From the NCBI RefSeq assembly GCF_002165135.1, contig NZ_NFZQ01000023.1, positions 1 through 41,068 on the forward strand: a stretch of DNA of 41,068 nt, written 5' to 3'. Positions 1 to 8,376 of the stretch are shown here, one piece after another. The notes under the pieces are model-generated. The model saw nothing but the letters and a program-made list of their open reading frames with translations, did not search any database and had not been told where the DNA came from. The stretch comes from Pseudomonas sp. SID14000 (GTDB lineage Bacteria; Pseudomonadota; Gammaproteobacteria; Pseudomonadales; Pseudomonadaceae). The position numbers and the translations under genes are program-made. Position 1 is the first letter of the stretch, and every line of letters begins with the position of its first letter.

Positions 1-208
1 GCTTCGCGGGACAAGCCCGCTCCCACATTTGTTGCAACGTGCCGAACCTGTCAGGCCATGGTTGCCTGCCTTGGTGCATGTCTTGAGACTGGTGAGGCGG
101 CGGCAGCGCCAGCCGAGAAATTGAGTCGGACCAACAAGGCTGACAACCATGGCCTGACAGACATGGCCACGTTGCAACAAATGTGGGAGCGGGCTTGTCC
201 CGCGAAGC
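1..208. repeat. long imperfect inverted repeat with REP arms
   Basis: The first 64 bases and bases 144-208 are near-perfect inverted copies of each other. The outer about 30 bases of each arm are a Pseudomonas REP (core GCGGGACAAGCCCGCTCCCAC), but the match continues well beyond the REP through TTTGTTGCAACGTG and CTGTCAGGCCATGGTTG, with a short divergent patch near 42-48. Weaker symmetry continues inward to about 80 and 130. A pair of independent REPs would normally match only over the REP itself, so this looks like one composite palindromic unit, possibly a small non-autonomous element. No protein-coding gene is recognised inside it. Confidence 0.75.
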
Positions 209-346
209 GCCGCGCGGGCGGCGCTCGATCTCACTGGCGCAGAAAGATGTCATGACAAGAGCAGGCTTGCCAAAACCATAGAATCTCCCACAGGGTCCCT
301 GCTAATTCACAGGGTTATGTGAGAGCGGGTCCAATAAGGCAGCGCT
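209..346. other. intergenic, no gene recognised
   Basis: This stretch lies between the inverted repeat and the end of the MocR-type gene. A GC hairpin (GCGCCGC, loop, GCGGCGC, about 207-224) continues directly from the right repeat arm and may serve as a transcription stop for a gene left of the window. Nothing else could be identified; the short open frames here have no recognisable product. Confidence 0.5.
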
Positions 347-1729
347 TCAATAGAACAACCGCGGCTCCGGCGAATCCAGCAAGCTGACCAGCTTGGTCAG
401 GGCAAAGCCGAGTTCCTGGCGGCTGGGGGCCATCAGGGCGATGCGCACGCCGCAGGGGGCGTGGCTGCGTTCTGGCAGGAACTGGCTGCCACTGACTACC
501 GTGACGCCATTGTCGCGCGCCAGGTTGGCGAATTCGTCGCTGGTCCACGGCTCCGGCAACTCCAACCAGATGTGGAAGCTGTTGGGCTGGCTGCGGATCT
601 TGTACTTGCCAAGGATCTCCCGGGCCATTTGCTGGCGCGCGGCCGCCTCGTCCTGCTGTACCCGCACCAACTGGTCGGCCATGCCGTTGTTGATCAGGTT
701 GCTGGCCAGTTGCGCCATCAACGGCGATGGCATCCAGACGCTGCTGCGTACCATCGACGATAACCGCGAGAGGGTTTGCGGTGGCGCGTACAGGTAACCG
801 ATGCGCAGCGCCGGCAGCACACTTTTGGACAGGCTGGTCAGGTACACCGAGCGTTCGGGCGCATACGCGGCCAGGGGCTGGTAATCCGGTGCGGGTTCGA
901 GAAAACCGTAGATATCGTCATCGACGATGAACAGGTCGAACTCGCGGGCGATCTCTGCAATGGCCTGGCGCCGTGCGTGGGGCATGATCGAGTTGGTCGG
1001 GTTCTGGTGGGTAGTGACGCACACCAGCAGGGAAGGGCGGTGCTCCAGGCAGGCCGCGCGCAATGCCTCGGGAATAAGGCCATGCTCGTCCATGGCCACG
1101 CCACGCAGGCGGCGGCCCATGCTGTGGGCCAGGGAGATGATGCCTGGGTAGCAGAACGATTCGCACAGCACCACATCGTCGCTCTTCGACAGGCTGCTGA
1201 TGGCCACCAATAGTCCATGCTGGGCGCCAGAGGTCAGTACAACCTGTTGCCAGCGAGCATCAGGCAGCCAGCGCTGAATCCAGGCTGCCCCTGCTTGTTT
1301 GTGGGAGGTGTGACCACCCTCTGTCACATAGTCGAGTACCTGCCCCAGGTCCGGAGAAGTAGCCAGCTCGCTGATCGCCGCACCCAACCACTCACTCATG
1401 TGGGCGTCGTTGGGTTTGATGATCGAGAGATCGATCTGGCTGCTTTCGCCAGTAACTGGTGTGGGCACTGACGGGGCGGATAACCGCTGTCGCAACTGCC
1501 TGACAAATGTGCCACGGCCTACCTCTCCAACTACCAGGCCGCGCTTGGCGGCTTCGTCGTAGGCTCTTCCAACGGTGCCGGGGGTTACATTGAGTGCTTC
1601 GGCAAGGTCTTTGAGGGTGGGCAAACGATCGCCTGCTGCAAGCCGACCACTTTCGATGTCCTGTTCAAGGGCATTAGCGATCATCAGGTAAACCGGCTGG
1701 GTTTGATCGCCGTATTGAGGGACCCACAT
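347..1729 (-). CDS. MocR-type (GntR/aminotransferase) transcriptional regulator
   Basis: The protein has 460 residues in two parts. An N-terminal GntR winged helix (about residues 12-80, with the typical RLPTLKDLAEALNV and TVGRAYDEA stretches) is followed by a fold-type I aminotransferase domain. The PLP site is visible: N243, the D270-D272/Y274 segment and Lys302 in SLSK. Proteins of this family (MocR, PdxR, TauR, GabR) use PLP or an amino-group ligand as a signal rather than acting as enzymes. The start at 1729 is preferred because the open frame upstream lacks GntR homology. The gene is divergent from the TSUP exporter gene at 1928, with an inverted repeat between them, so it probably controls that gene. 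The ligand cannot be told from the sequence. Confidence 0.88.
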   Translation of the reverse strand: MWVPQYGDQTQPVYLMIANALEQDIESGRLAAGDRLPTLKDLAEALNVTPGTVGRAYDEAAKRGLVVGEVGRGTFVRQLRQRLSAPSVPTPVTGESSQIDLSIIKPNDAHMSEWLGAAISELATSPDLGQVLDYVTEGGHTSHKQAGAAWIQRWLPDARWQQVVLTSGAQHGLLVAISSLSKSDDVVLCESFCYPGIISLAHSMGRRLRGVAMDEHGLIPEALRAACLEHRPSLLVCVTTHQNPTNSIMPHARRQAIAEIAREFDLFIVDDDIYGFLEPAPDYQPLAAYAPERSVYLTSLSKSVLPALRIGYLYAPPQTLSRLSSMVRSSVWMPSPLMAQLASNLINNGMADQLVRVQQDEAAARQQMAREILGKYKIRSQPNSFHIWLELPEPWTSDEFANLARDNGVTVVSGSQFLPERSHAPCGVRIALMAPSRQELGFALTKLVSLLDSPEPRLFY

Positions 1730-1807
1730 GGAAATGACACCAGATTCTGCAATTGCGCGCAGCCTAACATGAAAGCCAAGATGCAGTAATGATGGCAATC
1801 GTTGTCA

Positions 1808-1858
1808 TTGAGTCGATTTAATTCGATATTGCATCGATTCAATTTTTGTAATTACAAT
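1808..1858 (+). promoter_or_regulatory. candidate operator and promoter between mocR-type and TSUP genes
   Basis: In an AT-rich gap lies an inverted repeat with 10-base arms, TTGAGTCGAT (1808-1817) and ATCGATTCAA (1833-1842), with one mismatch and centres 25 bases apart. A good -10 (TACAAT, 1853-1858) sits 18 bases after a poor -35 (TTGCAT, 1829-1834) that overlaps the right arm. Placement between divergent genes is typical of an operator for the regulator encoded next door. The assignment is an inference from position and symmetry. Confidence 0.45.
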
Positions 1859-1927
1859 CATCGCGCTGATTGGGACATGCACACTTGCGTTGTGCTTGGC
1901 AGGACACTCCACTGGATGGACTTCGCT

Positions 1928-2713
1928 ATGGAAATTCTGGGCGCTTTCTGGGCTGAGCACTGGTTGCTGGCGGTCCTCATGCTAGGGGCGATTGCCTTCG
2001 TTGCCGGCTTCGTCGACAGCATTGCTGGTGGCGGCGGGTTGTTCCTGGTGCCGGGCTTTCTGCTGGTTGGCATGCCACCCCAGGTGGCCCTCGGCCAGGA
2101 AAAACTGGTCAGTACCCTCGGCACGCTGGCGGCCATCCGTAACTTCCTGGCCAACAGCAAGATGGTCTGGCAGGTGGCGCTGGTCGGCGTGCCGTTCTCG
2201 TTGCTCGGTGCCTACCTGGGGGCGCACCTGATCGTGTCTATCTCCCAGGAAACCGTGGGCAAGATCATCCTGGCGCTGATCCCCTTCGGTATCCTCATCT
2301 TTCTCACTCCCAAGGACCGCCCGGTCGAGGAGCGCGAACTGTCATCGCGCATGCTGTTCACCGTGGTCCCGCTGACTTGCCTTGCCATTGGCTTCTATGA
2401 CGGCTTCTTTGGGCCCGGTACCGGCAGCATGTTCATCATCGCGTTCCATTACCTGCTGCGCATGGACCTGGTCTCCAGTTCGGCCAACTCCAAGACCTTC
2501 AACTTCGCGTCCAACATCGGCGCCCTGGTGGCCTTTGTCATTGCTGGCAAGGTCCTCTACCTGCTGGCGTTGCCGCTGGTGGCCTGCAACATCCTCGGTA
2601 ACCACCTGGGCAGTGCACTGGCCCTGCGCAAGGGCAATGAACTGGTGCGCAAGGCGCTGGTGTTCTCGATGCTCTGCCTGTTTACCAGCCTGGGTGTGAA
2701 GTACCTGGCCTGA
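1928..2713 (+). CDS. TSUP-family (TauE/SafE) membrane exporter
   Basis: The 261-residue protein is very hydrophobic, with about eight predicted membrane segments. It shows the family hallmarks near the start (AGFVDSIAGGGGLFLVPGF) and in the second half (IGFYDGFFGPGTGSMF), the two related repeats of TSUP/DUF81 proteins. Members export sulfite, sulfoacetate or other small organosulfur anions; the substrate here is not known. The start at 1928 is chosen for the GGATGGA about 8 bases upstream. An in-frame ATG at 1916 is also possible. It is divergent from the MocR-type regulator and is followed 26 bases later by a dehydrogenase gene, probably in the same transcript. Confidence 0.85.
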   Translation: MEILGAFWAEHWLLAVLMLGAIAFVAGFVDSIAGGGGLFLVPGFLLVGMPPQVALGQEKLVSTLGTLAAIRNFLANSKMVWQVALVGVPFSLLGAYLGAHLIVSISQETVGKIILALIPFGILIFLTPKDRPVEERELSSRMLFTVVPLTCLAIGFYDGFFGPGTGSMFIIAFHYLLRMDLVSSSANSKTFNFASNIGALVAFVIAGKVLYLLALPLVACNILGNHLGSALALRKGNELVRKALVFSMLCLFTSLGVKYLA

Positions 2714-2739
2714 CTGACCCTATCCATAGGAGACAACTG

Positions 2740-3501
2740 ATGAAAACCGCATTTGTAACCGGCGCCTCCTCGGGCTTTGGCCGCGCCATCTGCCGTACCT
2801 TGATCGGCAAAGGCTACCGCGTGATCGGTGGCGCCCGGCGTATGGACAAGCTGCAAGCGCTGGAAGCTGAACTGGGCGCCAACTTCACTCCGCTGGCGCT
2901 GGATGTCACCGACCCGGTATCGCTCGAGACGGCGGTCGAGAAGATTCGCGATGCTTCGCTGCAGATCGACCTGCTGGTCAATAATGCCGGGCTGGCGCTG
3001 GGCGTGGACCGTGCCCAGGCCAGTAGTGCGGAAAACTGGCAGCGGATGATCGACACCAACATCACCGGCCTGGCCATGGTCACCCACAAGATCCTGCCGC
3101 AGATGGTGGAAGCCGACAGCGGCATGATCATCAACATCGGCTCGATCGCCGGCACCTACCCCTACCCGGGCGGTAACGTGTATGGCGCCAGCAAGGCCTT
3201 CGTCCGCCAGTTCAGTCTCAACCTGCGCGCCGACCTGGCGGGCACCCGCGTGCGAGTGAGCAACATCGAGCCGGGGTTGTGCTCGGGTACCGATTTCTCT
3301 GTGGTGCGCCTGAACGGTGACCTGGATGCCGTGCAGGCGCTATATCGGGATGTAGAGGCCATTCTGCCCGAGGACATCGCGGCCACGGTGGCCTGGATTG
3401 CCGAGCAGCCGGCGCATGTGAACATCAATACCATCGAGATCATGCCGGTGGCGCAGAGCAGCGCGGCGCTGAATGTGGTGCGCAACCTGCCGCGCTGCTG
3501 A
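2740..3501 (+). CDS. ydfG: SDR oxidoreductase, YdfG-like 3-hydroxy acid/serine dehydrogenase
   Basis: A classical short-chain dehydrogenase of 253 residues. The NAD(P) motif TGASSGFG is at 7-14, NNAG at 81-84, and the catalytic triad is S135, Y148, K152. The segments NNAGLALG, GGNVYGASKAFVRQFSLNLR and PAHVNINT closely resemble E. coli YdfG, the NADP-dependent 3-hydroxy acid dehydrogenase (L-allo-threonine, serine, also 3-hydroxypropionate/malonic semialdehyde), from memory of that sequence. A clear TAGGAGA ribosome site lies 8 bases before the ATG. The position directly after the TSUP exporter suggests a two-gene unit under the MocR-type regulator. The exact substrate is open. Confidence 0.85.
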   Translation: MKTAFVTGASSGFGRAICRTLIGKGYRVIGGARRMDKLQALEAELGANFTPLALDVTDPVSLETAVEKIRDASLQIDLLVNNAGLALGVDRAQASSAENWQRMIDTNITGLAMVTHKILPQMVEADSGMIINIGSIAGTYPYPGGNVYGASKAFVRQFSLNLRADLAGTRVRVSNIEPGLCSGTDFSVVRLNGDLDAVQALYRDVEAILPEDIAATVAWIAEQPAHVNINTIEIMPVAQSSAALNVVRNLPRC

Positions 3502-3516
3502 TCGGCCAGCGGTGGA

Positions 3517-3531
3517 TGGCACTGGCGCTGC
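3517..3531 (+). promoter_or_regulatory. weak sigma-54-like -24/-12 element upstream of fdnG
   Basis: TGGCACTGGCGCTGC has the GG and GC doublets ten bases apart, as required for RpoN promoters, and matches the TGGCAC...TGC consensus except at two positions. It lies about 170 bases before fdnG. A chance match in GC-rich DNA is quite possible and no activator site was recognised. Confidence 0.22.
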
Positions 3532-3616
3532 CCGCGAAGCAGGCGACGCCGGTAACAGAGCCTTTAGCTGACCCATGTCATCGCACCTTCTCGATTCTTG
3601 GCTAGTCTTACCTGTT

Positions 3617-3637
3617 GGCGGCCATTAATTGGCCGCC
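3617..3637 (+). promoter_or_regulatory. perfect 8-bp inverted repeat in the fdnG leader
   Basis: GGCGGCCA-TTAAT-TGGCCGCC forms a perfect hairpin or operator palindrome, 64 bases upstream of the fdnG start. There is no T tract, so it does not look like a simple terminator. It may be an operator or a leader structure of the formate dehydrogenase operon; the role is unknown. Confidence 0.4.
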
Positions 3638-3700
3638 ACCGTGACTACCAAGAGGCGCCGGCCATGTTCCGTGCGTCCACCACCTGATCAGGAGTGCACG

Positions 3701-6700
3701 ATGGACCTGAACCGTCGGCAGTTCTTCAAGGTCGCCGCCGTCGGCCTTGGAGGCTCGAGCCTTGCGGCGTTGGGCATGGCCCCGACACCCGCATTCGCCG
3801 AGCAGGTGCGTCACTTCAAGCTGGCGCATACCAAAGAAACCCGTAACACCTGCCCCTACTGCTCGGTCGGCTGCGGCCTGATCATGTACAGCCAGGGCGA
3901 TGCGGGCAAGAACGTCAAACAGAACATCATCCATATCGAAGGTGACGCCGACCACCCGGTCAACCGCGGCACCCTCTGCCCGAAAGGTGCCGGCCTGCTG
4001 GACTTCATCCACAGCCCAAGCCGCCTGCAGTACCCCGAGGTACGCAAGCCAGGCAGCAAAGAGTGGGTGCGGGTCAGTTGGGACGAGGCACTCGATCGCG
4101 TCGCCGACCTGATGAAGCAGGATCGCGACGCCAACTTCATCGAAAAGAACGCCCAGGGGCAAACGGTCAACCGCTGGCTCACCACCGGTTTTCTCGCTGC
4201 TTCCGCCGCCTCCAGCGAGGCCGGCTACCTGACCCACAAGGTCATCCGCGCAACAGGCATGCTGGGGTTCGATAACCAGGCTCGTGTCTGACATGGCCCG
4301 ACGGTGGCAAGTCTTGCCCCGACGTACGGCCGTGGCGCCATGACCAACCACTGGTCCGATATCGCCAACGCGAATCTGGTCCTGGTGATGGGTGGCAACG
4401 CAGCAGAAGCGCATCCGTGCGGCTTCAAGTGGGTGACCGAGGCCAAGGCGCACAACAAGGCGCGGCTGATCGTGGTCGACCCCCGGTTTACCCGTACCGC
4501 TTCGGTGGCGGACTACTACGCACCGATCCGTACCGGTACCGACATCGCCTTCATGGGCGGGCTGATCAATTACCTGCTGAGCAACGACAAGATCCAGCAC
4601 GAGTACGTGCGCAATTACACCGACGTGTCGTTCATCGTCAAAGAGAACTATGGCTTCGAGGATGGCCTGTTCAGCGGCTACGACGAGGCCAAGCGTGTGT
4701 ATGCCGACAAGTCTGGCTGGGGTTACGAGCTGGGTGAGGACGGTTTTGCCAAGGTCGACCCGACCCTGCAGCACCCGCGCTGCGTGTTCCAGCTGATGAA
4801 GCAGCACTACAGCCGCTATACGCCGGAACTGGCGAGCATGACCTGTGGCATGCCGCAGGACGCCATGCTGAAGATCTGGGAAGAGATCGCCACCTGCTCG
4901 GTACCGGGCAAGACCATGACGATCCTCTATGCGTTGGGCTGGACGCAGCACTCGATCGGCGCACAGATCATCCGCAGTGCGGCCATGGTCCAGTTGCTGC
5001 TGGGCAACGTCGGCATGCCGGGTGGCGGGGTCAACGCCTTGCGCGGGCACTCCAACATCCAGGGCCTGACCGACCTCGGCCTGCTGTCCAACTCGCTGCC
5101 GGGTTACCTGACCCTGGCTGGCGATGCCGAGCAGGACTATGCGGCCTACATCGACAAGCGCGCCTCCAAACCGCTGCGCCCGGGGCAACTGTCGTACTGG
5201 CAGAACTACGGCAAGTTCCACGTCAGCCTGATGAAGGCCTGGTACGGCGCCAACGCCACCGTGGAAAACAACTGGGGCTACGACTGGCTGCCCAAGCTCG
5301 ATGTGCCGGCCTACGACGTGCTGCGCATGTTCGAGATGATGGGCCAGGGCAAGGTCAACGGCTACATGTGCCAGGGCTTCAACCCGATTGCCGCGCTGCC
5401 GGACAAGAACCGCGTCACTGCGGCCCTTGGCAAGCTCAAGTGGCTGGTGATCATGGACCCGCTAGCCACCGAGACTTCGGAGTTCTGGCGCAACGCCGGG
5501 CCATTCAACGATGTCGACACGGCCAACATCCAGACCGAAGTGATCCGCCTGCCCACCACCTGCTTTGCCGAGGAAGACGGTTCGCTGGTCAACAGCAGCC
5601 GTTGGCTGCAGTGGCACTGGAAGGGCGCCGACGGTCCGGGCGAGACCCGAACCGACGTGCACATCATGAGCGAGCTGTTCCTGCGCCTGCGCCAACGCTA
5701 CCAGGCCGAGGGCGGCGCCTACCCTGACGCGCTGATGAACATCAACTGGCCATACAAGATCCCTGAAGAGCCTTCCCCGGAGGAACTGGCCAGGGAAATG
5801 AACGGCTGGGCGGTGGCTGACGTCACCGACCCGACTGGTGCAGTGATCAAGGCCGGCCAGCAACTGGCGGGCTTTGGCCAGCTCAAGGACGACGGCAGCA
5901 CCGCGTCCGGCTGTTGGATCTTCGCCGGCAGCTGGACCGAGCAGGGTAACCAGATGGCCCGCCGTGACAATAGCGACCCGTACGGCATGCACCAGGTGCA
6001 GAACTGGGCCTGGGCCTGGCCGGCCAACCGACGCATCCTCTACAACCGCGCCTCCAGCGACCCGCAAGGCAAGCCGTGGGATCCGGAGAAGAAGCGCCTG
6101 GTATGGTGGAACGGCAAGGCCTGGACCGGCACCGACGTGCCCGACTTCAAGGTCGACTCGCCGCCTGAGGCGGGGATGAACCCGTTCATCATGAACCCCG
6201 AAGGTGTGGCGCGGTTCTTCGCCATCGACAAGATGGCCGAAGGCCCGTTCCCCGAGCACTACGAGCCGTTCGAGACGCCGATTGGCATCAACCCGCTGCA
6301 CCCGCAGAACAAGAAGGCCACCAGCAACCCCGCCGGGCGGGTCTTCGACTCGGTGTGGGACACCCTCGGCAAGCACGACGAGTTCCCGTATGCGGCGACC
6401 ACGTACCGGTTGACCGAGCACTTCCACTTCTGGAGCAAGCATTGCCGGCTCAACGCCATTGCCCAGCCCGAGCAGTTCGTCGAGATCGGCGAAGTGCTGG
6501 CCAACGAGAAGGGTATCAAGGCCGGTGACCGGGTGCGGGTGTCGAGCAAGCGCGGGCATATCGAGGCGGTGGCGGTGGTGACCAAGCGGATTCGCCCGCT
6601 CAAGGTCAACAACCAGACCGTGCACCAGATCGGCATCCCGCTGCACTGGGGCTTCACCGGGGCTACGCGGCATGGCTACCTGACCAACACCTTGGTGCCA

Positions 6701-6769
6701 TTCCTGGGTGACGGCAATACCCAGACGCCAGAGTCCAAGTCGTTCCTCGTCAAAGTGGAGAAACTCTGA
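3701..6769 (+). CDS. fdnG: formate dehydrogenase major subunit, selenocysteine-containing
   Basis: Catalytic alpha subunit of the membrane-bound formate dehydrogenase (FdnG/FdoG type), 1022 residues when the in-frame UGA at 4289-4291 is read as selenocysteine (Sec197; E. coli Sec196). It oxidises formate in the periplasm using a bis-MGD molybdenum or tungsten centre. A twin-arginine signal is seen (RRQFFK from residue 5; likely cleavage after AFA at 33). A [4Fe-4S] cluster uses C51, C54, C58 and C93, and Sec197 is followed by His198 in the conserved V-Sec-HGPT context. The protein continues without interruption to the expected C terminus. AGGAG lies a few bases before the ATG. The gene overlaps fdnH by one base (TGATG). 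Conventional gene callers would split it into two pieces of about 196 and 821 residues. Confidence 0.97.
4289..4291 (+). other. UGA codon recoded as selenocysteine (Sec197)
   Basis: This TGA lies in frame between two stretches of fdnG that align end to end with the FdnG family, exactly where the family has Sec or Cys. A SECIS hairpin follows at once, and selA, selB and tRNA-Sec are encoded downstream in the same cluster. Together these show that it is recoded and is not a nonsense mutation. Confidence 0.97.
4289..4324 (+). promoter_or_regulatory. bacterial SECIS element of fdnG
   Basis: The hairpin directly after the UGA has upper stem GGCA (4306-4309) with TGCC (4315-4318), apical loop AGTCT (4310-4314), a bulged U at 4305, then GG (4303-4304) with CC (4319-4320) and C4302-G4321. 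The lower stem continues past an A-A mismatch (G4300-C4323, C4299-G4324). Counting the U of UGA as 1, the bulged base is U17 and the loop bases are G23 and U24. These are the positions SelB recognises in E. coli fdhF. The element lies inside coding sequence and positions SelB with Sec-tRNA at the ribosome. Confidence 0.92.
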
Positions 6770-7719
6770 TGGCCAGCCAAGACATCATCGCCCGCTCGGC
6801 CACCACCACCGTACCGCCTTCGGTACGCCAGCAGCAGGAAGTCGCCAAGCTGATCGACACCACCAAGTGCATCGGCTGCAAGGCCTGTCAGGTGGCGTGT
6901 TCGGAGTGGAACGAACTGCGTGACGAGGTCGGTCACAACCATGGCACCTACGACAACCCCCAGGACCTCACCGCCGAGACCTGGACCCTGATGCGCTTTA
7001 CCGAGCACGAGCGCGACGACGGCAACCTGGAGTGGCTGATTCGCAAGGACGGCTGCATGCACTGCGCCGAGCCAGGTTGCCTGAAGGCCTGCCCGAGCCC
7101 GGGGGCGATCATCAAGCACGCCAATGGCATCGTCGACTTCAACCAGGACCATTGCATCGGCTGTGGTTACTGCATCACCGGCTGCCCGTTCAACATCCCG
7201 CGCATCTCGCAGAAGGACCACAAGGCGTACAAGTGCACCCTGTGTTCCGACCGCGTGACCGTGGGCCTGGAGCCGGCCTGCGTGAAAACCTGCCCGACCG
7301 GTGCAATCGTGTTCGGCACCAAGGACGAGATGAAGGTGCATGCCGCCGAGCGCATCGTCGACCTGAAGTCGCGGGGCTACGACAAAGCCGGGTTGTACGA
7401 CCCGGACGGCGTCGGTGGCACCCACGTGATGTACGTGTTGCACCATGCCGACACGCCGAAGCTGTATGCCGGTCTGCCGGACCAGCCGGTGATCAGCCCG
7501 CTGGTGGGGCTGTGGAAGGGCTTCACCAAGCCACTGGCGCTGCTGGCCATGGGCGCGGCGGTGCTGGCCGGGTTCTTCCACTATGTACGGGTCGGGCCAC
7601 AGCGGGTGGAGGAGGACGAACATCCGACACCGCCGGATGAGAGCGTGCATCAGGTGGACCCGTCGGTCCATGTCTATGATCCGACCAAGCCCGGTGGGCA
7701 AGGGGAGCAGCGACCATGA
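6769..7719 (+). CDS. fdnH: formate dehydrogenase iron-sulfur subunit
   Basis: Electron-transfer beta subunit of 316 residues. Four ferredoxin-like cysteine groups are visible: the first at C34, C37, C40 and C44, then CMHCAEPGC, CIGCGYCITGC and CTLC with a later CVKTC. They bind four [4Fe-4S] clusters that carry electrons from the molybdenum site to the membrane. A C-terminal hydrophobic helix (ALLAMGAAVLAGFFHY) anchors it, with its bulk in the periplasm. The protein has no signal of its own and, in this family, is exported together with FdnG. It overlaps fdnG by one base and fdnI by four (ATGA), so the three subunits are translationally coupled. Confidence 0.96.
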   Translation: MASQDIIARSATTTVPPSVRQQQEVAKLIDTTKCIGCKACQVACSEWNELRDEVGHNHGTYDNPQDLTAETWTLMRFTEHERDDGNLEWLIRKDGCMHCAEPGCLKACPSPGAIIKHANGIVDFNQDHCIGCGYCITGCPFNIPRISQKDHKAYKCTLCSDRVTVGLEPACVKTCPTGAIVFGTKDEMKVHAAERIVDLKSRGYDKAGLYDPDGVGGTHVMYVLHHADTPKLYAGLPDQPVISPLVGLWKGFTKPLALLAMGAAVLAGFFHYVRVGPQRVEEDEHPTPPDESVHQVDPSVHVYDPTKPGGQGEQRP

Positions 7720-8372
7720 ACGACAACAAACCCATCCTGCGCTACAACGCCAGCGAGCGCAGCAACCACTGGGTCGTTGCGATCCTGTTCATCCTGGCTG
7801 GCCTGTCGGGGCTGGCGCTGTTCCACCCGGCGCTGTTCTGGCTCAGCAACCTGTTCGGCGGTGGGCCTTGGACACGCATCCTGCACCCCTTCATCGGGGT
7901 GGCGATGTTCGTGTTTTTCCTCGGCCTGGTGCTGCGTTTCTGGCGCGCCAACTTCATCACCGCCAATGACCGCCTGTGGCTGCGCCGCGTGGACCGGGTG
8001 ATGCTCAACAAGGAGGAGGGTGTGCCGCCGATCGGCAAGTACAACGCCGGGCAGAAGCTGTTGTTCTGGACCCTGCTGGCGTGCATGCTGATTCTGCTGG
8101 TCAGCGGCCTGGTGATCTGGCGCGCATACTTCAGCCATTGGTTCGGCATCGAGGTCATTCGCCTGTCCGCGCTGCTCCACGCCCTGGCGGCGTTCGTACT
8201 GATCCTCAGCATCATCGTGCACATCTACGCCGGCATCTGGATCAAGGGCTCGATCGGCGCCATGCTGCATGGCTGGGTCAGCCGGGCCTGGGCACGCAAG
8301 CACCATGAGTTGTGGTACCGCGAAGTGACCGGCGACAAGACGCCGGGCAATCACGGACGAAAAGAAGGATGA
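7716..8372 (+). CDS. fdnI: formate dehydrogenase cytochrome b556 subunit
   Basis: Membrane gamma subunit of 218 residues (E. coli FdoI/FdnI about 211-217) with four hydrophobic helices. It holds two b haems and passes electrons from FdnH to quinone. Histidines suitable as haem ligands lie in SNHW near the N terminus, LHPFIGV, and the two in the last helices (LLHALAAF, VHIYAGIW). It starts inside the stop of fdnH (ATGA overlap). fdhE follows after four bases, so the operon continues without a gap. Confidence 0.95.
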   Translation: MNDNKPILRYNASERSNHWVVAILFILAGLSGLALFHPALFWLSNLFGGGPWTRILHPFIGVAMFVFFLGLVLRFWRANFITANDRLWLRRVDRVMLNKEEGVPPIGKYNAGQKLLFWTLLACMLILLVSGLVIWRAYFSHWFGIEVIRLSALLHALAAFVLILSIIVHIYAGIWIKGSIGAMLHGWVSRAWARKHHELWYREVTGDKTPGNHGRKEG

Positions 8373-8376
8373 GCGC

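Noticed and set aside
3629..4291. fdnG as a truncated gene or pseudogene with a nonsense codon
   Set aside because: The stop is UGA at the family's Sec position, a SECIS follows, and the Sec machinery is encoded downstream.
3608..6673. Long open frames on the minus strand (3608-5221 and 5462-6673) opposite fdnG
   Set aside because: They are antisense shadows of a highly GC-biased gene, with His/Val/Arg/Ala-rich sequence and no family resemblance.
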